Shown: positions 16,761 to 23,294 of the stretch, in pieces
Layout: every line of letters starts with the position of its first letter
How positions within the stretch are numbered: position 1 is the stretch's first letter
Origin: a virus
IMG/VR virus record: IMGVR_UViG_3300021960_000409
Coordinates: 1 to 27,280 of that record
Strand: one strand, 5' to 3'
Length of the DNA: 27,280 bases
Position numbers and translations under genes: made by a program
Notes under the pieces: model-generated
What the model saw: the letters and a program-made list of their open reading frames with translations, nothing else
The model's database searches: none
Told to the model about the DNA's origin: nothing

Positions 16761-18512
16761 ATGGCGCTAACACGCATAACATCAACAGTTTTAGGGTCAA
16801 ATGCGGTTACTACCGATAAAATGGCTAATGGATCTTTAACAGCACGCTTATACGGAATAGCATCTATTCCTGCAAGTGCTTTAGATGCTACGGCCAGTGC
16901 AACAAGTTTAGTTGCAAATATAAATACAGTATCTGCTAATGTAACAGCCCTTGAAGCAAGACGAAATGCTAATCAAGCAGGTGCTGTATCTACTATAACT
17001 ACTGCAGACCTTACTGCTGATAGAGCATTAATTAGTACTGGAGGCAAGGTAGCAGTAAGTGCTGTTAGTACTACTGTTTTAGAATATTTAGGTGGTACAA
17101 CAGGTACTATACAAACTCAATTTGATTCAGTAAGCTCAAATGGTGCTGATATTGTAGCAAACGTTACTTCTGTTGAAGCTAGAAGAGTAGCTAATATTGC
17201 TGGAGCAATATCTACAGTAGTTACTTCTGATTTAACAGCTTCAAGAGCTCTTGTATCTGATGGTAGTGGTAAAATAGCTGCATTAGCTTCTGTTACATCT
17301 ACTGAATTAGGATATGTAGATGCTACCTCATCTATACAAACCCAACTTACTGCTGGTGTTACTAATACTAACTCTGTTAAAGCAAATGTAGATGCAGCCG
17401 AAGCTAATATAGCAGGTATAATAGCAGGTACTAAAAACTTTACTGGTCAAGTTACTATGGGTGATGACTTAGTAATTCAAGGTAATTTAGTTGTAAATGG
17501 TGATACTACTACTTCTAATACTATTAATGCCGTTATACAAGACAGATTTCTTATGCTTGCTAACTCTGTTACCGGCACACCTAGTGCTGATGTAGGTATC
17601 TTTATGAATAGAGGAACTTCTGGTAATGCAGCTATTTATTATGATGAGTCTACTAAATCATTTACCTTATCAGAAACCAGAGATCCTGATAGTAATGTTG
17701 TTATTAGTCCTACAGGTGCAGCTAATCTTATTACGGGTCAAATCACTGCTACTTCTGTAAAATATAATGGCGCAGATTTGAATACAGCTATCACAGACAA
17801 TCGTTCTGGTGCCGTATCTACTGTATATAAAGATGATCTTACTGCTTCCAGAGCTATAGTATCTGATGGAAGCGGTAAAATTGCTGTCTCAGACGTTACT
17901 TCAACAGAACTTGGTTATTTAGATGGCGTATCTTCCAGTGTCCAGACACAGCTTACTGCAGGAGTGACAGAGACTACAGCCCTTGAAGCAAGACGTGTGG
18001 CGAATATAGCAGGCGCAGTATCTACTATTACTACAGGTAACTTAACAGCTTCAAGAGCTCTTGTATCTGATGCCAGTGGTAAAGTAGCTGCATTAGCCTC
18101 AGTTACTTCTACTGAACTTGGATATTTAGATGCTACCAGTTCTATTCAGACACAATTAGATTCTAAAGGAGGTACTGCAGATTTTCAATCTAATGACTTT
18201 ATAACTTATACTCAGTTAAATGCTAATATTAATGTAGTATCTGGTAATGTTGCATTAGGTCTTAAACAACTTATAAACGTTTCGCCAAGCGCTGATGGTG
18301 AGGGTGCAGGTAATAATAATTTCTTTGTAGCTACTCCTGCTGGAGGTAATCCTACAGCTATTGATAATGTAACAGTTACTATAAACGGTGTTACACAAAT
18401 TAAAACAAATGATTACTTATATGATAAGAACACAGGTAAGGTAACCTTTAAAGAGGCGTCTATACCGTCAGGTCTGACTGTTCAGATTGTAAGTCTTAAT
18501 CCGCCAACCTAA
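16761..18512 (+). CDS. Repetitive tail fibre / virion structural protein
   Basis: A 583-residue fibre-type protein built from repeats. Four copies of a ~55-60 residue unit occur at residues 64-123, 138-197, 346-399 and 408-467. The unit begins with EARRxAN, then GAVSTI, LTASRALVSDGSGKIA, VTSTELGYLD and SSIQTQL. The third copy lacks EARR. Between copies 2 and 3 lies a domain (DDLVIQGNLVVNGDTTTSNT, then VIQDRFLMLAN and GIFMNRG) known from structural proteins of marine myo- and siphophages. The C-terminal ~65 residues (TPAGGNPTAIDNVTVTINGV, then VTFKEASIPSG) form a closing beta domain. The start MALTRITSTVLGSNAV is also seen in such fibres. The ATG has AAGGAG nine bases upstream. The stop overlaps the second radical SAM gene by one base. 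Repeats 2 and 4 are very similar at the DNA level, so recent duplication or gene conversion is likely. Confidence 0.82.
   Translation: MALTRITSTVLGSNAVTTDKMANGSLTARLYGIASIPASALDATASATSLVANINTVSANVTALEARRNANQAGAVSTITTADLTADRALISTGGKVAVSAVSTTVLEYLGGTTGTIQTQFDSVSSNGADIVANVTSVEARRVANIAGAISTVVTSDLTASRALVSDGSGKIAALASVTSTELGYVDATSSIQTQLTAGVTNTNSVKANVDAAEANIAGIIAGTKNFTGQVTMGDDLVIQGNLVVNGDTTTSNTINAVIQDRFLMLANSVTGTPSADVGIFMNRGTSGNAAIYYDESTKSFTLSETRDPDSNVVISPTGAANLITGQITATSVKYNGADLNTAITDNRSGAVSTVYKDDLTASRAIVSDGSGKIAVSDVTSTELGYLDGVSSSVQTQLTAGVTETTALEARRVANIAGAVSTITTGNLTASRALVSDASGKVAALASVTSTELGYLDATSSIQTQLDSKGGTADFQSNDFITYTQLNANINVVSGNVALGLKQLINVSPSADGEGAGNNNFFVATPAGGNPTAIDNVTVTINGVTQIKTNDYLYDKNTGKVTFKEASIPSGLTVQIVSLNPPT
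17232..17347 (+). repeat. Fibre gene direct repeat, copy 1
   Basis: The DNA encoding fibre residues ~158-196 is nearly repeated at 18042-18157. The first 30 bases of the two copies are identical, beginning TTAACAGCTTCAAGAGCTCT, and the rest differs at scattered positions that are mostly synonymous. Two further, more diverged copies of the same unit lie near 16996-17130 and 17830-17960. Confidence 0.8.
18042..18157 (+). repeat. Fibre gene direct repeat, copy 2
   Basis: Partner of the repeat at 17232-17347; the two starts are 810 bases apart, a multiple of three. Recombination between the copies would remove or add 270 residues of the fibre in frame, including the central non-repeat domain. 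Confidence 0.8.
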
Positions 18513-19513
18513 TGAAAAAGTATAGACAACTTACAACAGAATTAACTTTTAGATGTAATGCCAAGTGTCCTGCTTGTCATAGAGTTAAACCTCTTCGTAT
18601 TAATTTAAATGATAAAAAATATACTATAACATTAGATAAATTTAAACAACTATTTTACCCAGAATTACTTAAAAATTTAGAATGGTTAGTTATTAATGGT
18701 AATTTTGGTGACTCTGTAATGAATAAACAGTTTCGTGAAATTATATCATATGTTAAAGAGCATGATACTCGTATATTAATTCATACTAATGGCGGTATTC
18801 ATGGACATGATTACTGGACAGATGTAGGAAATATATTAACAAATCGTGATATTATTAATTTTGATATGGATGGTTTAGCAGATACACATTCTAAATATAG
18901 GATTAATACTAAATTTGAAGATGTATTTAGTAATGCTTGTTCAGTGATTAAAGCAAATACTGCACAAGTGCATTGGAAGTATATAGTATTTGAGCACAAT
19001 AAACACCAAGTAGAAGAAGCTCGACAAATGGCTTTAGATTATAACTTTCATACCTTTTCTACTGTTAAAACTTCAAGAGATGTATTTGCGCCTAAGAGTG
19101 GTAAATTTATACATTCTAAAAAGAATAAAGAAAATATGGATAAAGCTGAACGAGTTATTAAATGTGTGTGGGATAACTGGGGTAAGTGGTATGTGTCTCC
19201 AGAGGGATTAGTATTTAGATGTTGTTGGACAGGGGGGCATTATTATGATGAAAATCAATCTCGTTTTTACTATCCTCCTAAATTTGAAAATTTATTTAAT
19301 GGATTACACGTTCCTTTGGAAAAGATTCTAAGTTATGATTATTGGACTAAGTTACAGAATTATTTAAAAGGGTATGATAGATCATTTAGCTTATGTAAGT
19401 CTCAGTGCGGTAAAATTGTATCATCAATAGAAAAAACAGAAGAAAATCTTACTACAGGCAAGAAAGTTTTATTTGATTCACATAGTCAAAATGCCCAAGT
19501 AAGAGAAGCCTAA
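18512..19513 (+). CDS. Radical SAM enzyme with a SPASM-like C-terminus, coupled to the fibre gene
   Basis: A 333-residue radical SAM enzyme. The cluster motif CNAKCPACH gives C15-x3-C19-x2-C22. In place of the usual GGEP it has INGNFGD near residues 70-76, a variant seen in related radical SAM/SPASM proteins. The C-terminal part carries C218, C237-C238 (FRCCW), C295 and C299 (SLCKSQCGK), a set consistent with an auxiliary Fe-S cluster domain. Enzymes of this build often modify peptides or proteins. The ATG overlaps the fibre stop (TAATG), there is no good Shine-Dalgarno sequence, and translation is likely coupled to the fibre. It is of a different subtype from the radical SAM protein at 5811-7022, so it is not a simple duplicate. 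The substrate is unknown; the fibre just upstream is an obvious candidate. Confidence 0.88.
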   Translation: MKKYRQLTTELTFRCNAKCPACHRVKPLRINLNDKKYTITLDKFKQLFYPELLKNLEWLVINGNFGDSVMNKQFREIISYVKEHDTRILIHTNGGIHGHDYWTDVGNILTNRDIINFDMDGLADTHSKYRINTKFEDVFSNACSVIKANTAQVHWKYIVFEHNKHQVEEARQMALDYNFHTFSTVKTSRDVFAPKSGKFIHSKKNKENMDKAERVIKCVWDNWGKWYVSPEGLVFRCCWTGGHYYDENQSRFYYPPKFENLFNGLHVPLEKILSYDYWTKLQNYLKGYDRSFSLCKSQCGKIVSSIEKTEENLTTGKKVLFDSHSQNAQVREA

Positions 19514-19523
19514 CTTTAAAAAT

Positions 19524-19552
19524 TTGCCATAACCATAAATTTAAAGTATTCT
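19524..19552 (+). promoter_or_regulatory. Possible sigma70-type promoter before the small-protein genes
   Basis: In the 71-base gap after the second radical SAM gene, TTGCCA (19524-19529) and TATTCT (19547-19552) are separated by exactly 17 bases, close to -35 and -10 consensus. The same gap has an AT-only inverted repeat, CTTTAAA (19514-19520) with TTTAAAG (19540-19546). In DNA this AT-rich chance matches are common, so this is only a candidate. Confidence 0.35.
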
Positions 19553-19584
19553 ACATATAAGAATTAATTTGTAAAGGATAAGCT

Positions 19585-19953
19585 ATGAACAAAGACGGAC
19601 ATACTGATGTTGCATCATCTAAACGTATGATGCAAACTATTATTGAAGATGCTAAAGATATACTTAATGCTCTTCCTTCAGATGAAGAAGCTGCATTACC
19701 TACTTGGTGGACAAACAAGTTAGCTGTATCTTCTGCTTATATTAATTCTGCTAGAGATTATTTAGTTTATGGTTCTGATACTGGTGATACTCCTGTAACA
19801 TCAACTTGTGATGATTGTGATATGGAAGATTGCCAATGTGACGAAATAGAAGAAGTTATAGAAGATATAATGGATGAGTTTCAAGAAGTGACTGAAGTAT
19901 TAGATGATGATATGATGCCTCCTTCTTACAGATATATAACTAATGCCTCTTAA
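19585..19953 (+). CDS. Small acidic protein with a CxxC...CxC cluster, function unknown
   Basis: A 122-residue acidic protein. The central part, EAALPTWWTNKLAVSSAY then INSARDYLVYG, resembles a segment ('PxWxxxKLxxAxxYLxxxxDYL') found in many small marine-phage proteins of unknown role. After it comes a cysteine cluster, C-DD-C-DMED-C-Q-C (C-x2-C-x4-C-x-C), set in Asp/Glu and fit for a metal ion. The C-terminal third is very acidic (EEVIEDIMDEFQEV). AAAGGA lies about six bases before the ATG. The gene ends inside the next one (11-base overlap). It follows a promoter-like sequence, so it may begin a separate transcript. No enzymatic function can be inferred; a structural or scaffolding role is only a guess. 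Confidence 0.7.
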   Translation: MNKDGHTDVASSKRMMQTIIEDAKDILNALPSDEEAALPTWWTNKLAVSSAYINSARDYLVYGSDTGDTPVTSTCDDCDMEDCQCDEIEEVIEDIMDEFQEVTEVLDDDMMPPSYRYITNAS

Positions 19954-20137
19954 ACGAGGTAAGTCTAAAAAGACTATCTCAAAAAATGTAAAAGAGCTAA
20001 TGAAAAAACCCTCAAAGGCTCGATCTAAAGGTATAAACACTTTAGCGAAAAAATTGGGTGTAACTAAGAAAGAGGCTCAAAGACGTCAGGCAGTAGCAAT
20101 AGCTCTAAGTGCGTCAGGCAAGTCTCGAAAAAAATAA
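19943..20137 (+). CDS. Small basic phage protein (DUF6496-like)
   Basis: A 64-residue, Lys/Arg-rich protein. The C-terminal part, GVTKKEAQRRQAVAIALSAS then GKSRKK, matches a motif ('xxxRKQAIAIALSExG') recurrent in short phage and bacterial proteins of unknown function. The N-terminus is disordered and basic, so nucleic-acid binding is plausible. It overlaps the end of the acidic gene, so an acidic and a basic protein are made from a coupled pair. A hairpin terminator lies directly downstream. Confidence 0.72.
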   Translation: MPLKRGKSKKTISKNVKELMKKPSKARSKGINTLAKKLGVTKKEAQRRQAVAIALSASGKSRKK

Positions 20138-20140
20138 TTT

Positions 20141-20165
20141 ATGTAGCAAATAGCTACATTTTCTT
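20141..20165 (+). terminator. Weak intrinsic terminator or attenuator
   Basis: ATGTAGC and GCTACAT form a perfect 7-bp stem (20141-20147 and 20153-20159) with a 5-base AAATA loop, followed by TTTTCTTT. It sits between the basic protein gene and the beta-helix gene. The stem has only three G-C pairs and the T run is broken, so it may end only part of the transcripts. The Shine-Dalgarno sequence of the next gene follows at once, leaving no room for a promoter between them. Confidence 0.6.
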
Positions 20166-20180
20166 TAAAGGAGAAACATT

Positions 20181-20807
20181 ATGGGAACTACTTATAGCGT
20201 TGGAGGTCCATTCTCTACATATAGCACAATCGCAGATATCGACTCAGGAGCATTTGCCGCTGGCGGAAATACTCTTGAAATTTATCCAGGTACTCACACC
20301 TGGCCTTCTACTGCCAAAGAAATGAAAAATATGACTATCGTTGGCATTGGTGGAAAAAATGCTTGTATCATTTCAGGCTCTATTAATCTTAGCTCAGCTT
20401 CTAGTGGTGAGAACTACATTTCTGGTCTTACTATTAATGGTACAGCCTCTGTACCTGCAATTGACGTACAGACACCTACTACTCGTTGTGGTATGCATGT
20501 AAGTGACTGTGTACTTACTACTAGCTCTTTAGCTATACAAAACCACACACCTATTTCAGTTGTATCTGGCACTGATGGTCCTGCTACTACTATTAGGAAT
20601 ATTTGGTCTAGCTGTACTGCTGGTCTTGCCTGTAACTCAAATGTAACAGCTGTCAGCTCTACAATGGCAGGAGCATGGAATAATCCACCTGTTGACAATC
20701 AATCAGGTCAAGCTGCTGGTCTTATTGGTGTTGCTGACTTGTTGTATGCTGCTGCTAACTCAGGTAACATGACTGAAACAGTGACTGCAAGAACTATTGT
20801 CAGCTAA
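20181..20807 (+). CDS. Beta-helix-like (pectin-lyase fold) protein, probable virion surface protein
   Basis: A 208-residue protein with the short, regular beta strands of a right-handed parallel beta helix: LEIYPGTHTWP, MTIVGIGGKNACIISGSINL, YISGLTINGTASVPAIDV, MHVSDCVLTT, AIQNHTPISVVSG and ATTIRNIWSSC. The 'xIVGIGGKxxxIISG' stretch is typical of pectin-lyase-like proteins, and similar small proteins in phages are often virion decorations or fibres. No catalytic residues are evident, so an enzyme role is unlikely. AAAGGAG lies seven bases upstream of the ATG, one of the best ribosome binding sites in the window, which points to a high product level. It follows a weak terminator. The protein is somewhat richer in Cys than usual for a virion protein (five residues), though none make a clear motif. 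Confidence 0.65.
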   Translation: MGTTYSVGGPFSTYSTIADIDSGAFAAGGNTLEIYPGTHTWPSTAKEMKNMTIVGIGGKNACIISGSINLSSASSGENYISGLTINGTASVPAIDVQTPTTRCGMHVSDCVLTTSSLAIQNHTPISVVSGTDGPATTIRNIWSSCTAGLACNSNVTAVSSTMAGAWNNPPVDNQSGQAAGLIGVADLLYAAANSGNMTETVTARTIVS

Positions 20808-20847
20808 TAGCTAATAATTAAAAAAATTTTATAAAGGAGAACGAATC

Positions 20848-21150
20848 ATGGGAATGATCAAAAAAGAGGTAACTGGTAATGCTAATGCATTGAAATATGT
20901 AAAAGCTGCTACTGGTGTCCAAGCTGGTGCTGATGGCGGAACTATCGTTAAAGGCACTAAAAAAGGTCTTGGTAAAGCCGCCGATCCTTATGCACCTATT
21001 AATTCAGCAATACCTGTTGAGTATAATCTTTCAAGACAGTTTATGGCTGAAGGTACAAAAATGCAAGAAAATGCAAATACTACTGGCGGACACAATGCAA
21101 AAGTACCTACTGGCGTATATAGTATTGCTAAAGGCCGGAGTAAGTTTTAA
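20848..21150 (+). CDS. Small protein of unknown function with a strong ribosome binding site
   Basis: A 100-residue protein I do not recognise. It is Gly/Ala/Lys-rich, with few hydrophobic stretches (VTGNANALKYVKAATGV, then GTIVKGTKKGLGKAADPY). No membrane segment or signal peptide is visible, and the composition suggests an extended or virion-bound protein. AAAGGAG lies eight bases before the ATG, as for the beta-helix gene, so the two are probably both strongly made. A 246-base ORF in another frame overlaps it, but this frame is favoured by its ribosome binding site and codon use. Confidence 0.6.
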   Translation: MGMIKKEVTGNANALKYVKAATGVQAGADGGTIVKGTKKGLGKAADPYAPINSAIPVEYNLSRQFMAEGTKMQENANTTGGHNAKVPTGVYSIAKGRSKF

Positions 21151-21152
21151 TA

Positions 21153-21365
21153 ATGGCTAAATCACTTTCCGGTGTCGAAAATAGAGCAGGAAAAGCTGTA
21201 ACGATTGGTGACAATCGTTATGGTCTTCGTGAAGTTTACGATGCTGAAGAGATGCAAAAAACTTTAGCGTACTATAAAGCGGGCGGTCAACTTACTGTTA
21301 AAGAGGTAAAGAATCCTCTTACTCAAACAGTAAAGACAGTTAAACTAAATGCCAATCGTACCTGA
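21153..21365 (+). CDS. Small protein of unknown function
   Basis: A 70-residue protein, unrecognised. It has a short mixed fold pattern: a strand-turn (VTIGDNRYGLREVYDAEEM), a helix, and a Lys/Val-rich C-terminal strand pair (QLTVKEVKNPLTQTVKTVKL). It starts two bases after the stop of the upstream gene and its end overlaps the small basic ORF at 21349, so three small genes seem to be translated together. No motif suggests a function. Confidence 0.55.
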   Translation: MAKSLSGVENRAGKAVTIGDNRYGLREVYDAEEMQKTLAYYKAGGQLTVKEVKNPLTQTVKTVKLNANRT

Positions 21366-21459
21366 AGTTTTTCAAAGGTCTAAGGTAAAATACACTAAAC
21401 CAAAAAAACGTAAGAGTGTTAAGTCTAAAAAGAAAAAAATTAATCGGCGTAAAAAATAA
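21349..21459 (+). CDS. 36-residue Lys/Arg-rich peptide, last plus-strand gene
   Basis: A short ORF, ATG 21349 to TAA 21459, overlapping the upstream gene by 17 bases. It encodes MPIVPEVFQRSKVKYTKPKK and then a run dominated by Lys and Arg to the C-terminus (SKKKKINRRKK). Its 3' end runs 20 bases into the convergent minus-strand gene. About half the residues are Lys or Arg. Basic peptides of this type can bind nucleic acid, but in an A-rich genome Lys-rich ORFs arise easily, so this may be non-coding. The lack of a strong Shine-Dalgarno sequence is offset by the overlap with the gene upstream. Confidence 0.4.
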   Translation: MPIVPEVFQRSKVKYTKPKKRKSVKSKKKKINRRKK

Positions 21460-22183
21460 CTCCGTGATGTTTACTAACTTTTATACTTTGCACTAAAGCT
21501 CTTAACCAAGTTTTTTCATAAGGCGCACATATAAACATGTGCGCCTTACACGTTTCCATGATCTTACTCATCATATTTTTATTATCTACATCACAAGATA
21601 TAAATACTAAATCATCTTCTAATAAATAGCTATAATCATAATCATAACCGTCACAAGTTACTATATGTATATGGTCTTTTGCAGGAGACTTAGTGACTAT
21701 TTCTCTTCCTACTGAAGCTCTTTTTTCATCTATTTCTATACCTACTTGTTGTATATGTTTATACTTTTTCTGTATATCAAACATAGAATATGGATACATT
21801 CCTGAGCCTACTAATACTAAGTTTTTACATGTTTTAAATAATGAGGTTCTTTTTTTATCTAATAAAGTTTTATATATCCAAGCATTTGTTTCTGCTCTAC
21901 GATATGCTAATAAGGCTCTATGCTTACTTACACTACTTGGATTTGCCCATCCAGTCATTACAGTATTAATTGTTTCTTCATCTGTATTATAAGTTTTATC
22001 TCTAAATATAAAACTTGTGTTACCTGATGCAATAGCTTGTTTTCTAGCTATTAGAAAATTAGCTATTTTTCTCTCTAACTCTTTTTTAGCGTCTTCTGTT
22101 AGTAGTCTGAGGTTAACCATTTCACTCTTAGCTACCAAGTCTTTCCAAGCAATTTCTTGTTTTTTTATATCTTCAAAATTCAT
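21440..22183 (-). CDS. Nicotianamine-synthase-like SAM-binding protein
   Basis: A 247-residue protein from ATG 22183. The frame extends upstream to an ATG at 22234, but that adds 17 residues lying inside the glycosyltransferase gene; MNFEDIKKQE is the more natural start. Residues ~122-225 form a SAM-binding Rossmann domain: NLVLVGSGMYPYS (motif I, residues ~122-133), VGIEIDEKRASVGREI (acidic end of strand 2), HIVTCDGYDY (motif II) and DLVFISCD (motif III). The GSGxxPxS form of motif I is the one seen in nicotianamine synthases and their bacterial/archaeal relatives, which transfer the aminobutyryl or methyl part of SAM to an amine. The N-terminal ~105 residues are helical, as in that family. 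The substrate is unknown. It is the last gene of the minus-strand block and overlaps the glycosyltransferase end by 11 bases. Confidence 0.65.
   Translation of the reverse strand: MNFEDIKKQEIAWKDLVAKSEMVNLRLLTEDAKKELERKIANFLIARKQAIASGNTSFIFRDKTYNTDEETINTVMTGWANPSSVSKHRALLAYRRAETNAWIYKTLLDKKRTSLFKTCKNLVLVGSGMYPYSMFDIQKKYKHIQQVGIEIDEKRASVGREIVTKSPAKDHIHIVTCDGYDYDYSYLLEDDLVFISCDVDNKNMMSKIMETCKAHMFICAPYEKTWLRALVQSIKVSKHHGVIFYAD
21519..21548. repeat. Perfect 12-bp inverted repeat near the convergent gene ends
   Basis: TAAGGCGCACAT (21519-21530) and ATGTGCGCCTTA (21537-21548) are perfect reverse complements, with the 6-base loop ATAAAC between them. It lies inside the 3' part of the NAS-like gene, 60 bases past the last plus-strand stop. 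Six of the twelve pairs are G-C, well above the local average. It has no T run after it on either strand, so it is not a standard intrinsic terminator, but it could stop or stabilise plus-strand transcripts running into the convergent block. Confidence 0.75.
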
Positions 22184-23294
22184 TATATATATCCGATAAT
22201 ATTTGGGCGCTATTAGATGTACCTTGTATATCATATTTAAAACGTTGTGGCTTATATCCGCCCACTACTTCATCTAATACTGTCTTAATAGTACCAAATT
22301 CAGGCATAGTAAGTACTTTATAGTAGTCATAAGGCTCAAACGTAAAAGCTCTTACAAATTGTTCCATTTTCCTTCCACTCTGTCTTGGTACCACTATAGA
22401 GGGTATCTGACTTTTTAGTATTTCTACTGTTGCATTATATCCCCCATAAGTTACATACCCAGCACAATCTATTAACTTATTACGTAGTTCTGGTACATAT
22501 TCTACAAGATATATATTTTTATTTTTTCTACCGCCAATAGAATTATATTTATTAGCTATAGGCATAATAAATTTATGATTAGGATATAGATGTGCTATCT
22601 CTGCAATTTTTTTAAATATTATTACTGCTTCATCTTTGTTAAGACCAGTACTAATATAAATATTATTATTTTTTTGTTTATGTAAAGGTTGAGATTCATC
22701 ACATACATAACCTGTATATTTAAGCATATGTTTAATATCATTTATAATTTGTACAGAGTTAGACTGTCTAGTTCTATCACTAATAAGTGGTAGTATATCT
22801 TTATCCCCATGAACTAATATACAATCTGCATAATATTTACATACTATATTTTGAGTGTATAATACCCAATCTTGTAATTGGGTACTATGCGGCTCATCCC
22901 ATGGGAAATCTCTAACAGATATAACAATTTTTATACCTCTTTTTTTACATTCTTCAAGGTATCTAAAGTATTCATGTGCAAATTGTTGTCTACAAAAAGG
23001 AAAACCTTCACATACTAATACTTTAACTTTATATTTTTCTATAGTTTTTATAAATTGATTGATACGAAAATTTATGATAGTAGCCTGTTGTATAAATTGA
23101 AATACTTTATTTATATCAGGTATTTTATAATTACCAAGAAAAGCTGTATGAGGTACTTTATACTCTAAAGGGGGTTGAAATAGCTGATCCATAATAATTA
23201 CATCATGATATTCGGCTGTTTTCTCTGCTATAAATTTAATTCTTTGGGAGTGCCCTAATCCTCTATAATATTGAGTTAAAAATCCTACGGACAT
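22173..23294 (-). CDS. GT-B type glycosyltransferase (COG4671/MurG-like)
   Basis: A 373-residue glycosyltransferase of the GT-B fold, two Rossmann-like halves. The N-terminal half starts with the Gly-rich turn YRGLGHSQRI (residues 10-19), typical of MurG- and COG4671-type enzymes. The C-terminal half has GYVTYGGYNATVEILKSQIP (279-298) and VVPRQSGRKMEQFVRA (301-316), matching the nucleotide-sugar binding motif 'GGxxTxxEal..xxPxixxPr..EQ..ra'. It probably moves a sugar from a nucleotide donor to an unknown acceptor, which could be DNA, a virion protein or a host surface glycan. It lies directly after thyX (one-base overlap) in the minus-strand block. No signal peptide or membrane segment is visible, so it should be cytoplasmic. 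Confidence 0.75.
   Translation of the reverse strand: MSVGFLTQYYRGLGHSQRIKFIAEKTAEYHDVIIMDQLFQPPLEYKVPHTAFLGNYKIPDINKVFQFIQQATIINFRINQFIKTIEKYKVKVLVCEGFPFCRQQFAHEYFRYLEECKKRGIKIVISVRDFPWDEPHSTQLQDWVLYTQNIVCKYYADCILVHGDKDILPLISDRTRQSNSVQIINDIKHMLKYTGYVCDESQPLHKQKNNNIYISTGLNKDEAVIIFKKIAEIAHLYPNHKFIMPIANKYNSIGGRKNKNIYLVEYVPELRNKLIDCAGYVTYGGYNATVEILKSQIPSIVVPRQSGRKMEQFVRAFTFEPYDYYKVLTMPEFGTIKTVLDEVVGGYKPQRFKYDIQGTSNSAQILSDIYNEF

Noticed and set aside
20915-21160. Alternative-frame ORF over the 100-residue small protein
   Set aside because: No ribosome binding site and unlikely composition; the frame at 20848 has AAAGGAG and fits the gene chain.
21693-21992. Plus-strand ORF of 99 codons opposite the SAM-binding gene
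   Set aside because: Hydrophobic and Ser/Cys-rich, a typical antisense shadow of a charged coding region; the minus-strand gene has clear motifs.
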